From contig NZ_JRLV01000016.1 in NCBI RefSeq assembly GCF_000769915.1, positions 62,001 to 126,000 on the forward strand: a stretch of DNA of 64,000 nucleotides, in the 5' to 3' direction. Under the pieces are notes generated by a model. It was given only the letters and a program-made list of their open reading frames with translations. It was not told the DNA's origin and did not search any database. Both the position numbers and the translations under genes were made by a program. Shown in pieces: positions 25,580 to 35,082 of this stretch (position 1 is the stretch's first letter; the number at the start of each line of letters is the position of its first letter). This DNA comes from Flavobacterium beibuense F44-8 (lineage in GTDB: Bacteria; Bacteroidota; Bacteroidia; Flavobacteriales; Flavobacteriaceae).

Positions 25580-26500
25580 TTAGTTGATGCTTCCTATAAT
25601 AACATTGTTACCAAAGTCACACTGGCTGCAGCCGTCGGTACCAAAAAGTCCGTCAGTACCTTTACAGGCAGCAAAATTCCAGAAATCACGTGTACGGAAA
25701 AGAGGCCCTTTACCCGAAGCTCCCCATGTACCGCTAAAGTTAAACTCGGTTTTTTCGCAAGACATAGCTACTAAATCATTCCAGGTACCATACTCGTCTC
25801 CTGCATCAGCCGGATTTCTGTAATCACCATAGTAAGTACACTCGTAACCAAAGAAGCTTGAAGAACGTGAGTTATGATACATACCATGTGCTTTTTTACC
25901 CACATAAGCAACTACAGTAGTACCGGAAGATACATTTCTCCAGTCTTTAGTATACCAGCCACCATGCTGGAAATAAGTAACAGTTAGTATTTTTTGAGTC
26001 GATTTTTTAACCTGTAGCACGATATGCTCCCAGTCATAATCGTGACCTCCCTGTCCTATCGCACAAGGCTCCTGGCGTTTATATGTAAACCAGTATTCGA
26101 TAAAAATCTTATCAGAATCAGACGGGTGCTGCTGCACATCATAATAAGTAGGAAAAACAGGTGCTGTAGGCGCTGTTGCATCTGTAAGGGCAAGTTGCCC
26201 TTCACATACCTTACCGCCATCGGCAGAACTGGACCATACCGCCTCTACAGAAGCAGGATAATCAGGTGCCGCACGGTCAAACTTAACAAGTGGTGCAAAC
26301 TGGTTCGCCCAGTTAGCAGCAGTACTACCACTTACTTTTGTAGCACTCTCACTACAATTACAGTTTAAAAACGGATGAACATTAGTAACTTTTGTATTAA
26401 AGGCTACTGTGTTGGTTTCTTCTGTTTCCGGAGTGGAACATTTAACAAAAACAATTGCACTGAACGCTACGATCAGTACTCTTAGAAAATTGGTTTTCAT
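25580..26500 (-). CDS. NPP1/Vps62-like secreted lipoprotein with a variant heptad
   Basis: A 306-residue exported protein. The signal peptide ends FVKC (Cys21; Lys at -1 is unusual for a lipobox), and the mature start is acidic. The order of conserved parts follows necrosis-inducing NPP1/NLP proteins: FAPLVKFDRAAPDYPASVEAVW (~68-89), GGHDYDWEHIVLQV (151-164; the NLP heptad is GHRHDWE), QHGGWYTK (178-185) and a later GKKAHGMYHN. Metal-binding acidic and histidine positions are partly kept. Six-plus cysteines suggest disulfides. The assignment to the superfamily is moderate; toxicity is not implied. Confidence 0.6.
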   Translation of the reverse strand: MKTNFLRVLIVAFSAIVFVKCSTPETEETNTVAFNTKVTNVHPFLNCNCSESATKVSGSTAANWANQFAPLVKFDRAAPDYPASVEAVWSSSADGGKVCEGQLALTDATAPTAPVFPTYYDVQQHPSDSDKIFIEYWFTYKRQEPCAIGQGGHDYDWEHIVLQVKKSTQKILTVTYFQHGGWYTKDWRNVSSGTTVVAYVGKKAHGMYHNSRSSSFFGYECTYYGDYRNPADAGDEYGTWNDLVAMSCEKTEFNFSGTWGASGKGPLFRTRDFWNFAACKGTDGLFGTDGCSQCDFGNNVIIGSIN

Positions 26501-26667
26501 CTTTATAAAAATTTTTTAGTTGGTTTCAGATTTATAATCTGATTCAATATTTTATAAAGAAGATTTTTACCACGACACTGCAAATAACAGCATCTAAAAT
26601 TAACTAAGCGTCTGCTAAATATTTATAAATCATTACTATTAAGTTAAGCAGGTAAATATTTTATTCA

Positions 26668-27180
26668 CTACAACTCACCCTCCCCTTCATAATAACATAT
26701 GGAAAGCTGCGGTTGTAAAGGGGACATAAGGGTTTCATACCCTGTAGTATCATCGGTATTAAGGGAAACCAGGTAAGCATTATTAATCACTCCTAAAAAA
26801 GTAAAAAGGGGTGAATAGAAAGTAATCCCCACCTTATGCTTAGAAACATCGGTTATATCGGTATTGATTATATCAAATTTATACCCCGTAAAAGGGAAAA
26901 ATGTACTTCCCAACACATCGGTATACCTGTAAAAGCTTTTATTGAACTGAGCAATATAACTATCGGCTGCTATACCGGTAAGGAAATGCAACTGATCTGC
27001 CCCCGGGTTAACCGCCAGCAGTTCTCTAAACGTATTTACAGGTTCTTCCTTACTGTTAAACCTTTGTTGCTGCATAAGGTATTCCTTATACGTATCTTCA
27101 AAAATGTATTTTTCCCAATTAGCTACCGAAGACTGACCTATAATCACCCTTAACGCCAAACGTATTTTTGCTTTTGCCAT
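26668..27180 (-). CDS. Unrecognised 170-residue protein
   Basis: No signal peptide or membrane span. The N-terminus is basic (MAKAKIRLALRVIIGQS), the middle is mixed helix/strand (YKEYLMQQQRFNSKEEPVNTFRELLAVN), and the C-terminus is beta-rich with many aromatics (FFPFTGYKFDIIN, VGITFYSPLFTFLGV). I do not recognise the family. It lies on the same strand as, and downstream of, the dioxygenase lipoprotein, but a strong stem-loop separates them. Codon use looks like its neighbours, so it is probably a real gene. Confidence 0.55.
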   Translation of the reverse strand: MAKAKIRLALRVIIGQSSVANWEKYIFEDTYKEYLMQQQRFNSKEEPVNTFRELLAVNPGADQLHFLTGIAADSYIAQFNKSFYRYTDVLGSTFFPFTGYKFDIINTDITDVSKHKVGITFYSPLFTFLGVINNAYLVSLNTDDTTGYETLMSPLQPQLSICYYEGEGEL

Positions 27181-27200
27181 AATTCAGTACTTTTTAAATA

Positions 27201-27235
27201 AGAAAAAGAGAGAAACGTAATTTCTCTCTTTTTCT
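27201..27235 (-). terminator. Terminator after the intradiol dioxygenase gene
   Basis: Perfect 15-bp stem AGAAAAAGAGAGAAA (27201-27215) / TTTCTCTCTTTTTCT (27221-27235) with a 5-nt loop. The stem is AT-rich and symmetrical, so it could act on both strands. Confidence 0.7.
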
Positions 27236-27290
27236 AATTAACCAACAAAAAACCTAATCAACCTTATGAAGACTGTTTATTTTTATATTA

Positions 27291-28073
27291 TTAAGCCGAA
27301 ACCTTAATGGTTTGTGTAATAGTGAAACCTTCACTTAAGCTTCCGGTAATTGCACCAACCTCTACACCATCAGTATCGTCTGAAAAAACATTATCGTTTG
27401 CATTATATGTATAACCGCTCATACCCTTTGTATAACCATTCTCGGTAGAAGCGTTAACCTGTACCACAGCACTGTCATTACTTTCAGGGAATGCTATTTG
27501 TGTTACCAGCAGTGAATTGCCCGATTCATTATAAACGTGTACATGGATGTGGGTAGCTCTACTGGTATACCATCCCGGAAATATCGAGGTAAATGCCACC
27601 TGACCATCGGCATTTGTAGTTTGCCTTCCTCTTAAAAAGTGTACAGATGTATAATCTGTTTGCTGCATACCTGTACCTCCGTACTCCGAGTAGTTTCCAT
27701 CTTTATCACAATGCCAAATATCCACAATAGCACCTTCAAGCACATTACAGTCGTCGTTTACATTCTGGATTATAATATCAATATTAAAAGGCACCCCTGT
27801 CCTGTCTGAAGTGATATCACTTCTCACCAGGCTTGAAGGTGTTTTGGTAGGGAACGGCCCTTCTGTTTCGCTGGGGGCAACAACACAGTTAGCCGTACCT
27901 CCACCACCTGTACCTGATCCCGAACCACTATCGGTTCCGCCTCCTGTATCTGTACTACCGGACGTATCTCCGGTTACCGAATCGTCATCATTACTACAGG
28001 AGTTAAGAACTCTAAATCCTGTAAGGGCAAGCCCCGCAAGCCCCATGTTCTTAAAAAACTGCTTTCTTTCCAT
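27291..28073 (-). CDS. Exported intradiol ring-cleavage dioxygenase-like lipoprotein
   Basis: A 260-residue protein related to the catalytic subunit of protocatechuate/catechol dioxygenases, non-haem Fe(III) enzymes that cleave catechols between the hydroxyls. The full iron ligand set is visible: Y128 (DKDGNYSEY), Y169 (FPGWYTSRATH), H175 and H177 (HIHVHV). The N-terminus is a signal sequence ending LNSC (Cys26), followed by a ~35-residue Gly/Ser/Thr/Asp linker (28-60). Classic enzymes are cytoplasmic, so export and lipid anchoring are notable. No other aromatic-degradation genes are nearby. It ends in its own terminator. Confidence 0.82.
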   Translation of the reverse strand: MERKQFFKNMGLAGLALTGFRVLNSCSNDDDSVTGDTSGSTDTGGGTDSGSGSGTGGGGTANCVVAPSETEGPFPTKTPSSLVRSDITSDRTGVPFNIDIIIQNVNDDCNVLEGAIVDIWHCDKDGNYSEYGGTGMQQTDYTSVHFLRGRQTTNADGQVAFTSIFPGWYTSRATHIHVHVYNESGNSLLVTQIAFPESNDSAVVQVNASTENGYTKGMSGYTYNANDNVFSDDTDGVEVGAITGSLSEGFTITQTIKVSA

Positions 28074-28170
28074 TATAAATAGTATTTAAGTTAGTCAATG
28101 AGCTTTATATTCTTAACGGGCTAATTTTCCCTTTATTTAAAAATTGAGGTTAACCACTACTTTTTTGCGG

Positions 28171-28851
28171 TTAACTCGTTTTATACACTTCAATAAGGAG
28201 TATTACGGCACTTTCAGACAGGGCTTCAAAATCTATCTCATCACAATCCCACACACTAAGGGCATCGCGCTCTTCCAGCAGCCTGCCACTTAACTCAAAT
28301 GCTCCGCTAATTACAAATATCAGCAGGCCATTATCAGGACTTTGCAACTTGTACAGCTCTTCCCTTCGCCCGTCATACATTCCTATATACCCTTTTAATC
28401 CGGTTAATCCCTGAACAAATGCATGCAATTTATTGCGCACATCAAGGTCGACAATACTAAGCTCAACTCTTTCAATAAAGCGTTTTTGGGAAAAAGATGC
28501 CTCAAGGTATATAACCGGATCTTTATCATAAGGGTTATTAATTTTTAATAATGTTTCAGGAAATGAAATACTCACAATCTCACCCGGCATTATAGCTTTT
28601 ACAATACCATTGTTACACTGATATTCAAGCGCCCCGACAAGGGGGATAATAATATGCGCTTCGTTGCCGGATAAATGTTTAACAAACTGCCCGGGATGTA
28701 ATACTACCTCCCTAAATGCAATAAGAGAATTAAAGGGTTCCTTACCACCCTCTCCTCCTGTATTAAACAACGAAGCGGTATTACTACCTGAATCCTTATG
28801 CACTTCCCTTTGACGGGACCTGAATATTTGTGACGGGAATTGCCTCATCAT
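28171..28851 (-). CDS. Pirin-like bicupin protein
   Basis: A 226-residue cytoplasmic protein with two cupin barrels. The N-terminal half carries VVLHPGQFVKHLSGNEAHIIIPLVGALEY, corresponding to the pirin H-x-H...E metal motif in altered form. The second barrel is decayed (LLIFVISGAFELSGRLLEERDALSVWD). Pirin/YhhW proteins can act as quercetinases or transcription cofactors; the altered metal ligands here make catalysis doubtful. The gene stands alone with a probable -7 box 22 nt upstream. Confidence 0.65.
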   Translation of the reverse strand: MMRQFPSQIFRSRQREVHKDSGSNTASLFNTGGEGGKEPFNSLIAFREVVLHPGQFVKHLSGNEAHIIIPLVGALEYQCNNGIVKAIMPGEIVSISFPETLLKINNPYDKDPVIYLEASFSQKRFIERVELSIVDLDVRNKLHAFVQGLTGLKGYIGMYDGRREELYKLQSPDNGLLIFVISGAFELSGRLLEERDALSVWDCDEIDFEALSESAVILLIEVYKTS

Positions 28852-28873
28852 AACCTTTCTTACTTCTTTTACT

Positions 28874-28881
28874 CAAATTTA
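28874..28881 (-). promoter_or_regulatory. Probable -7 element of the pirin-like gene
   Basis: TAAATTTG on the minus strand, 22 nt before the start codon. No TTG is seen at the -33 distance. Confidence 0.4.
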
Positions 28882-29021
28882 TTTTTTGATTTTAACACCT
28901 AAAAATTTATGAGGTAAACAGGAGGTATTAACGGGTAAAGTAGAAGCTAATTTCAATTAAAAACAATTATTTAAATAGACATTTACACTTAATACATATC
29001 TCTGCTTAATCAATTCTTCTT

Positions 29022-29029
29022 TATATTTG
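29022..29029 (+). promoter_or_regulatory. Possible -7 element of the KAP NTPase gene
   Basis: TATATTTG matches TAnnTTTG, 90 nt before the ATG. No clear -33 TTG, and the surroundings are very AT-rich, so a chance match is possible. Confidence 0.3.
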
Positions 29030-29119
29030 ATAAATAAAAATGAATTCAATACCTCTTAATGAAGAAATTACCTTCAAATAAAGTTATCCTTTTTGACTAA
29101 GACACCTAACTAAAATATC

Positions 29120-31891
29120 ATGCAAAATAATGCAGTTAAAAAAACATCAGTTTTAATTAGAATAGGAACTCCCATTTATGGGTTAATTAAGAAAAACCTG
29201 TCTATTATTTTCACTTGGTTTATTATTATAATTGTAGCACGTTTATTAAAAAGTAAAATCTCTAACGCTTTAGCTAATCTTACAATCTTAACAGATAAAG
29301 AGATAAATAGTAATGGATTTAGTTTTTGGTTTAATACCGGATGCATATTAATCGTATTACATTATGCTTGGTTAATTTTTAAAAATTATCGCCTTTCAAA
29401 TAAAAGTAATTTTTTTATTTTCTTCATAGTAGCTATTTATAATTTCTTACGCAATGATAATTCTGACTCTCTCAGATTTTCAACATATTGCAGAAGTATC
29501 TATTATACAGATGCTCTTTATTTATTATTGATAATGACAGTTATATTGATAATAAGAAACATATATGGAAAAAACTGGATAGTTTATGATCGCTTTATGC
29601 ACTGGATTAACAATTTAAAAACTAAGCCCGAAGAGAGAAAAAAATCATATTTAGTTGAAGATTTACCACATGATAAAACATTAGAGCATGACTATGAGAA
29701 ATTAATTGATGAAATTATTACGGCAGTAGATAACCTCCACCCCAAATCATCATTTATAATTGGTATCAATTCAATTTGGGGAGTTGGGAAAACTAGCTTT
29801 TTACAAAGACTTGAGTATAAATTAAAAGAAAATAAAATTACGTCAGTTACACCTATAACGATTTGGTTTAATGTATGGCAACATCAAGATGAAAAACTTA
29901 TCGTAAATAACTTTTTTAATCAACTTAAGAAAGAATTATCACAGTTTTCAGGTAATTCAAAAAACTCGATTGACAATTATTTAAAAGAGATGCTTGCTCT
30001 AATTGACAATAAATTAATTAGTTCATTAAAATCATTAACTGACAATATTTTTTCTGATGCAGATACAATCAAAGATTTTTACAACGAAGTAAATAATATT
30101 ATTGAAAGTATAGATAGAAAAATAATAGTATTTGTAGATGATATAGACCGGCTTAATAAAAATGAAATTTTAGAAACGCTACGAATCCTACGTAACATTG
30201 CAGGGTTTAAAAATATGATTTTTATATGTGGACTTGACAGAGAATATGTAGTACAACAGTCGCAGATTGATAATTACTTCTTAGATAAAATATTCAATTT
30301 AGAAATTAATCTTAATACACCTAAACCAAAAAACTACACTATTCATTTATGCCAATTAATCAATGATTGTGAGGGCTTAAGTGATGACGAAAAAAAACTA
30401 TTAACCAACTCAATCAATCAACTTTTCTATGAAAAAAAACAGGATATAGTTGAATCGGAATTGTTTCATGATTCTACTAACACGGAAACTTCAACCATTT
30501 CTGCCAATAGCATAGAACAAATTCCTTTATCTCCGGCTTTATTTTTTGAGTCAAGAAGAGATGTGAAAAAATTTTTCAATGAATTATATATAAATATCAA
30601 GATATTAAAAAAGTTAGCCGATATTGACCTTGATAGTTATGTTTTATTAAAGCTATTGCTATTCAAATATAAATGGATGCATAAAAATTTTTCTTCTAAA
30701 AGACTACCTCTATTATTTGGAGAATCAATTGTATTAAAATTTGGATACATTAATTTAGATAAGCTAGAAACACCTATGCTCAGTAACCATGATAAAATCA
30801 TCATTTTTTCAATACTAAAACAACTATTCCCAAGTAATGAAACAAATGAAAAAACACGAGCAATAAATCAAACACGATACTTTCCTATTTACTTAAATAA
30901 TAATATTTATGATGAAGCCTTTTCATTTACTGAATTAATTACAGCCATAGAAGACAACAATCTAAGCCAATTGATTAAAGATAAAATTTCACACAGTGAT
31001 GATGAATATCATCTGAGGCAAGATATAAAAAAGTACATACTCAATACAAAAAACATAAATTCAGCTCAAGAATTCATACAAGTATTAGACCTCATTAAAG
31101 AGAATTTATTAGGATTTGTGGATGAAGTTGAAATACTTAATATTATTTATCTTGGAGAGACAGCCTACACCTCATCATATTTAAATCTTCTTGAATCCAA
31201 AATTTTCACAAACCTTACCGATAACTTTGCATTGTTCATGAGAACACTAAATTTTCATTACTCACAAACCCCTAATGATGAATCATTTAAGACCGGAGAT
31301 TTCGAAATTCGTTCTAATAGAGAAAAAATAAATGAATTTAAAATACTTACAAAATCTAAATTAAATGAAATTTTAATAAAAATTTTAGCACTTGAAATTG
31401 ACCAATATAATGGAGATATTACAAAACTCTTAAAGACTTCTATGTTTTTCTATGAATATAATTTCAACCTCTTTGGTTTTAGCCTTTACTACAATAACTA
31501 TAAAAAAATCTTAATTAATCATTTTACCACCCATTTTAGCACAATCTTTTTACATAAAAATGCTCGAGACACAATAACATATCTCGATCATGTATTCATT
31601 GCTAATATTTTTGATAAGAACGAACAAAGAGAAAAAATTATTCATCAAGTGAATAGACTTATAGAAACAAGAAACCAATGGTCTTCTTCAGATTTAAACT
31701 TAAAAGAATATATAAATTGTGGCTTAGATAATTTTATAGAATGGATAAAAAGCATAAAGAAAAACATTAAAGAAGAAAATCTTCAGCAATATTCTACTTT
31801 CTTAGATTGGATGTTAACTTATCAAAATAAAAAATATTCTTTTACCCCAAATGAATCTGAAGTCCGTCAATATAAATCTAACAATCCTTAA
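29120..31891 (+). CDS. KAP-family P-loop NTPase with N-terminal membrane segments
   Basis: A 923-residue protein. Hydrophobic segments at about 27-43, 70-88, 97-110 and 132-147 precede the NTPase. Walker A is SIWGVGKTS (218-226), the KAP-typical WFNVWQHQDEK follows (249-259), Walker B is IIVFVDDIDRL (335-345), and FICGLDREYV (368-377) matches the sensor-1 region. Intervening membrane helices and a long C-terminal region are KAP hallmarks. KAP NTPases include the phage-exclusion protein PifA; most bacterial ones are uncharacterised. Base composition is visibly more AT-rich than its neighbours, and the gene lies alone beside two tRNA genes, signs of acquisition. The exact function is unknown. 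Confidence 0.85.
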   Translation: MQNNAVKKTSVLIRIGTPIYGLIKKNLSIIFTWFIIIIVARLLKSKISNALANLTILTDKEINSNGFSFWFNTGCILIVLHYAWLIFKNYRLSNKSNFFIFFIVAIYNFLRNDNSDSLRFSTYCRSIYYTDALYLLLIMTVILIIRNIYGKNWIVYDRFMHWINNLKTKPEERKKSYLVEDLPHDKTLEHDYEKLIDEIITAVDNLHPKSSFIIGINSIWGVGKTSFLQRLEYKLKENKITSVTPITIWFNVWQHQDEKLIVNNFFNQLKKELSQFSGNSKNSIDNYLKEMLALIDNKLISSLKSLTDNIFSDADTIKDFYNEVNNIIESIDRKIIVFVDDIDRLNKNEILETLRILRNIAGFKNMIFICGLDREYVVQQSQIDNYFLDKIFNLEINLNTPKPKNYTIHLCQLINDCEGLSDDEKKLLTNSINQLFYEKKQDIVESELFHDSTNTETSTISANSIEQIPLSPALFFESRRDVKKFFNELYINIKILKKLADIDLDSYVLLKLLLFKYKWMHKNFSSKRLPLLFGESIVLKFGYINLDKLETPMLSNHDKIIIFSILKQLFPSNETNEKTRAINQTRYFPIYLNNNIYDEAFSFTELITAIEDNNLSQLIKDKISHSDDEYHLRQDIKKYILNTKNINSAQEFIQVLDLIKENLLGFVDEVEILNIIYLGETAYTSSYLNLLESKIFTNLTDNFALFMRTLNFHYSQTPNDESFKTGDFEIRSNREKINEFKILTKSKLNEILIKILALEIDQYNGDITKLLKTSMFFYEYNFNLFGFSLYYNNYKKILINHFTTHFSTIFLHKNARDTITYLDHVFIANIFDKNEQREKIIHQVNRLIETRNQWSSSDLNLKEYINCGLDNFIEWIKSIKKNIKEENLQQYSTFLDWMLTYQNKKYSFTPNESEVRQYKSNNP

Positions 31892-31982
31892 CAAAAGCGT
31901 ACACTCTCAGAAACATTTTTTTTTAGATTTACTACAAGTACAATAAAAGTAGATTTAGGATTACATATCAATTTTTTAAAAC

Positions 31983-32011
31983 AAAAAAGCCTGAACTTTC
32001 GTTCAGGCTTT
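31983..32011 (-). terminator. Terminator of the tRNA operon
   Basis: Perfect 11-bp stem AAAGCCTGAAC (31986-31996) / GTTCAGGCTTT (32001-32011) with a 4-nt loop. On the minus strand it runs into six T just past the tRNA-Leu gene; it also lies downstream of the KAP gene on the plus strand. Confidence 0.85.
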
Positions 32012-32015
32012 ATAG

Positions 32016-32101
32016 TACTCAAGGCGGGACTTGAACCCGCACGGGCATTACTACCCACTGGATTTTAAGTCCAGCGTGTCTACCAATTCCACCACTCGAG
32101 C
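32016..32101 (-). tRNA. tRNA-Leu (anticodon UAA)
   Basis: Read on the minus strand, an 86-nt class II tRNA. The 7-bp acceptor pairs with two G-U pairs, the D-arm is GGTGGAATTGGTAGACACG, and the anticodon stem CTGGA/TCCAG encloses CTTAAAA with anticodon TAA. A variable arm and the T-arm GCGGGTTCAAGTCCCGC follow. CCA is not encoded. It is second in a two-tRNA transcript after tRNA-Gly. Confidence 0.92.
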
Positions 32102-32117
32102 ATTTTGGTAGTATTTG

Positions 32118-32190
32118 AGCGAAAAACGGGGTTCGAACCCGCGACCTCAACCTTGGCAAGGTTGCGCTCTACCAACTGAGCTATTTTCGC
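32118..32190 (-). tRNA. tRNA-Gly (anticodon GCC)
   Basis: Read on the minus strand, a 73-nt tRNA. The acceptor GCGAAAA pairs perfectly with TTTTCGC, the anticodon stem CAACC/GGTTG encloses TTGCCAA (anticodon GCC), and the T-loop is TTCGAAC. The discriminator is U, as in bacterial tRNA-Gly. CCA is not encoded. It is 16 nt upstream of tRNA-Leu. Confidence 0.93.
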
Positions 32191-32226
32191 ATTATTACAA
32201 TCGCTGTTTGCTTCTGTATTGCGGTG

Positions 32227-32256
32227 CAAATGTAGCACATTTATTCAATTCTGCAA
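32227..32256 (-). promoter_or_regulatory. Promoter of the tRNA-Gly/tRNA-Leu operon
   Basis: On the minus strand: TTG (complement of 32254-32256), 19-nt spacer, TACATTTG (complement of 32227-32234). An exact consensus 36 nt before the tRNA-Gly 5' end. Confidence 0.75.
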
Positions 32257-32336
32257 GCGTTTTTTTAAAAAAAATTAATCAAAAAATATAACCTGTTGAT
32301 AACGTTAATTTTAAAATTAAAACTTTTTTAAAGGTT

Positions 32337-34943
32337 TTATTTTACCAGCATTCGCTTAATCTCATTCAGCTTCATTAGCGCCTCTACAGGGGTTAGCGTG
32401 TTTATGTCGAGGTTGACAATTTCCTCTTTTATTTCCTCCAGTAACGGATCATCAAGATTAAAGAAACTCAATTGTAGTTCGTCGTCATTAGCCGCTTTCC
32501 CACTGGACAGTGCTTCACCCGAATGATCTTTCTCCAGTTTTTTAAGCAGCTTTTGTGCCTTTTGGATAACCGTTTGTGGCATACCCGCCATTTTAGCCAC
32601 ATGAATACCAAAACTATGGGCACTACCTCCTTTTACCAGTTTACGGATGAAAAGCACATTATCCTTAAGTTCTTTTACCGACACGTTATAGTTTTGAATA
32701 CGCTCAAAAATATCCTGCATTTCATTGAGCTCATGGTAATGGGTAGCGAAAAGAGTTTTAGGCTGCGCCGGATGCTCGTGCAAAAACTCGGCTATAGCCC
32801 ATGCTATAGAGATACCATCGTAAGTACTGGTACCACGACCAATCTCATCCAACAGGATAAGGCTTCGGTCTGATATATTGTTAAGGATAGAGGCTGTTTC
32901 ATTCATTTCTACCATGAAAGTAGATTCTCCCATAGAGATATTGTCTGATGCTCCTACACGGGTAAATATTTTATCTACCACACCCATCCTAACACTTTCG
33001 GCAGGGACAAAACTCCCCATTTGAGCCAGTAGCACAATAAGTGCTGTTTGCCTTAGTATGGCCGACTTACCCGACATATTGGGACCCGTAATCATTATAA
33101 TCTGCTGTGAAGTTCTGTCCAGGTAAACATCATTAGTAATGTAAGGTACATCCACCGGAAGTTGTTTTTCAATAACCGGGTGACGACCTTCCTTAATTTC
33201 AAGATCATGACTATCATCTATATCAGGACAAACATATTTGTTTTCCATTGCGAGTTGCGAGAACGACGACAGGCAGTCCAGCTGTGCTACCAGTCCGGCG
33301 TTTAACTGTACCGGCTTAATGTAAGAGGCTATCCATACCACCAGCTGTTCAAACAATTGTGTTTCCAGTTGGTGTATTTTTTCCTCAGCTCCTAATATTT
33401 TAGCTTCATATTCTTTAAGTTCTTCGGTAATATAACGTTCGGCATTTACAAGTGTTTGTTTCCTTATCCACTCTGCCGGAACTTTATCCTTATGTGTATT
33501 ACGTACTTCTATATAGTAACCAAATACGTTATTAAAGGCTATTTTAAGAGAGGTAATCCCCGTGCGTTCTGACTCACGTTTTTCAATACCCTCCAGATAT
33601 TCCTTTCCTGAATAGGCAATACTGCGAAGCTCATCCAGTTCAGGATGCACTCCTGTTGCGATGGCATTACCTTTATTTATGGATACCGGAGCCTCCGGGT
33701 GTACCGTAGTTTTTATTTTCTCCCTTAACAGGTCACAACTGTGCAGACTGTCACCTATCGCTTTAAGAGCTTCGTTATCACTTTTAAGCGCAAGCTCCTT
33801 TATAGGCACAATAGCATCAAGGGAATCTTTAAGGTAAATTACCTCTCTTGGCGACACCTTGCCTGCTGCTATTTTAGAGATAAGCCTTTCAAGGTCGGAT
33901 ATTTGTTTTATCTGTTGTTGTATCTCTCCTAGCACACCGCTGTTTTTAGTAAGATAAGTTACTACCTCATGCCTTGCTCTTATTTTATTAGCATCCTTAA
34001 GCGGAAGTGCCAACCAGCGTTTTAACAGCCTTCCTCCCATTGGTGAGAGCGTCCTGTCTATAACATCCAGAAGCGTAACCGCATTAGGGTTGGTACTGTT
34101 ATAAAGTTCAAGGTTACGTATAGTAAAACGATCCATCCAAACATAGGCATCTTCTGCAATACGCTGAATAGAGGTTATATGCTGTACTTTTTTATGCTGT
34201 GTTTCAGAAAGATAATACAATACCGCACCCGATGCAATTATACCTTCCTGCAGCTCCTCTATACCAAAACCCTTAAGTGAATTGGTCTGAAAATGACTGG
34301 TAAGACTTTCAAAAGCATAGTCTTCCTTATACACCCAGTCCTCCAGGAAGAAGGTATGATAATCTTCTCCAAAGGCCTGCCTGAAATTACTTTTCTCCTG
34401 TTTGGAAACCAGTACCTCACTCGGGCTGAAGTTTTGCAGCAGTTTATCTATATACTCCTCGTTACCCTGAGCGGTGAGAAACTCTCCGGTAGATACATCA
34501 AGGAATGAAACCCCCAGTGTTTTTTTACCAAAGTAAACTGATGCCAAAAAGTTATTGGACTTGGCACTCAGTACCTCATCGTTCATGGAGACCCCTGGTG
34601 TAACCAGTTCGGTCACTCCCCTCTTAACGATGGTCTTGGTCATTTTCGGATCTTCTAACTGATCGCAAATCGCCACACGAAGCCCCGCTTTAACCAGTTT
34701 AGGTAAATAGGTGTTTAACGAGTGGTGCGGAAAACCGGCCAAAGCGGTTTCGGTTTCACTGCCATTTCCTCTTTTGGTAAGTACAATACCTAAAATACCT
34801 GCCGTCCTTATGGCATCTTCTCCAAAAGTTTCATAAAAATCGCCCACACGAAACAACAGGCAGGCATCAGGATATTTTACCTTGATGCTGTTATACTGCT
34901 TCATTAACGGGGTCTCTTTCGCTTTTTTCTCTTTTGTTGCCAA
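32337..34943 (-). CDS. mutS: DNA mismatch repair protein MutS
   Basis: Recognises mismatches and small loops and starts repair with MutL. It is 868 residues with every domain: the mismatch-binding F-x-E motif in GDFYETF (F36/E38), connector, lever and clamp regions. The ABC-type ATPase has Walker [11 protein letters not shown], the signature region [16 protein letters not shown], Walker [17 protein letters not shown] and the H-loop FATHYHEL. The C-terminal HTH/dimer region is present. It is monocistronic, divergent from a TrmH-family gene and transcribed towards the tRNA genes. Confidence 0.96.
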   Translation of the reverse strand: MATKEKKAKETPLMKQYNSIKVKYPDACLLFRVGDFYETFGEDAIRTAGILGIVLTKRGNGSETETALAGFPHHSLNTYLPKLVKAGLRVAICDQLEDPKMTKTIVKRGVTELVTPGVSMNDEVLSAKSNNFLASVYFGKKTLGVSFLDVSTGEFLTAQGNEEYIDKLLQNFSPSEVLVSKQEKSNFRQAFGEDYHTFFLEDWVYKEDYAFESLTSHFQTNSLKGFGIEELQEGIIASGAVLYYLSETQHKKVQHITSIQRIAEDAYVWMDRFTIRNLELYNSTNPNAVTLLDVIDRTLSPMGGRLLKRWLALPLKDANKIRARHEVVTYLTKNSGVLGEIQQQIKQISDLERLISKIAAGKVSPREVIYLKDSLDAIVPIKELALKSDNEALKAIGDSLHSCDLLREKIKTTVHPEAPVSINKGNAIATGVHPELDELRSIAYSGKEYLEGIEKRESERTGITSLKIAFNNVFGYYIEVRNTHKDKVPAEWIRKQTLVNAERYITEELKEYEAKILGAEEKIHQLETQLFEQLVVWIASYIKPVQLNAGLVAQLDCLSSFSQLAMENKYVCPDIDDSHDLEIKEGRHPVIEKQLPVDVPYITNDVYLDRTSQQIIMITGPNMSGKSAILRQTALIVLLAQMGSFVPAESVRMGVVDKIFTRVGASDNISMGESTFMVEMNETASILNNISDRSLILLDEIGRGTSTYDGISIAWAIAEFLHEHPAQPKTLFATHYHELNEMQDIFERIQNYNVSVKELKDNVLFIRKLVKGGSAHSFGIHVAKMAGMPQTVIQKAQKLLKKLEKDHSGEALSSGKAANDDELQLSFFNLDDPLLEEIKEEIVNLDINTLTPVEALMKLNEIKRMLVK

Positions 34944-35051
34944 GGGGAGTATTTTTTTCTGATTGAATTAAAAGGCGAATTTAATCAAATTCCAAAAAAC
35001 TTAGGGTACACTGTTAGCAAATGGTGGATAATTAAATCACATAAATATGAT

Positions 35052-35059
35052 TACTTTTG
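35052..35059 (+). promoter_or_regulatory. Probable -7 element of the TrmH-family gene
   Basis: TACTTTTG matches TAnnTTTG, 23 nt before the ATG in the mutS-trmH divergent region. No -33 TTG at the expected distance. Confidence 0.4.
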
Positions 35060-35082
35060 CAAACGGAAATTAAAACGGAACG

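Noticed and set aside
28870..28876. TACTCAA matching the 3' end of tRNA-Leu (32016-32022), as a possible att site for the KAP island
   Set aside because: Seven bases is too short in AT-rich DNA and no integrase is present; acquisition is argued from composition and position only.
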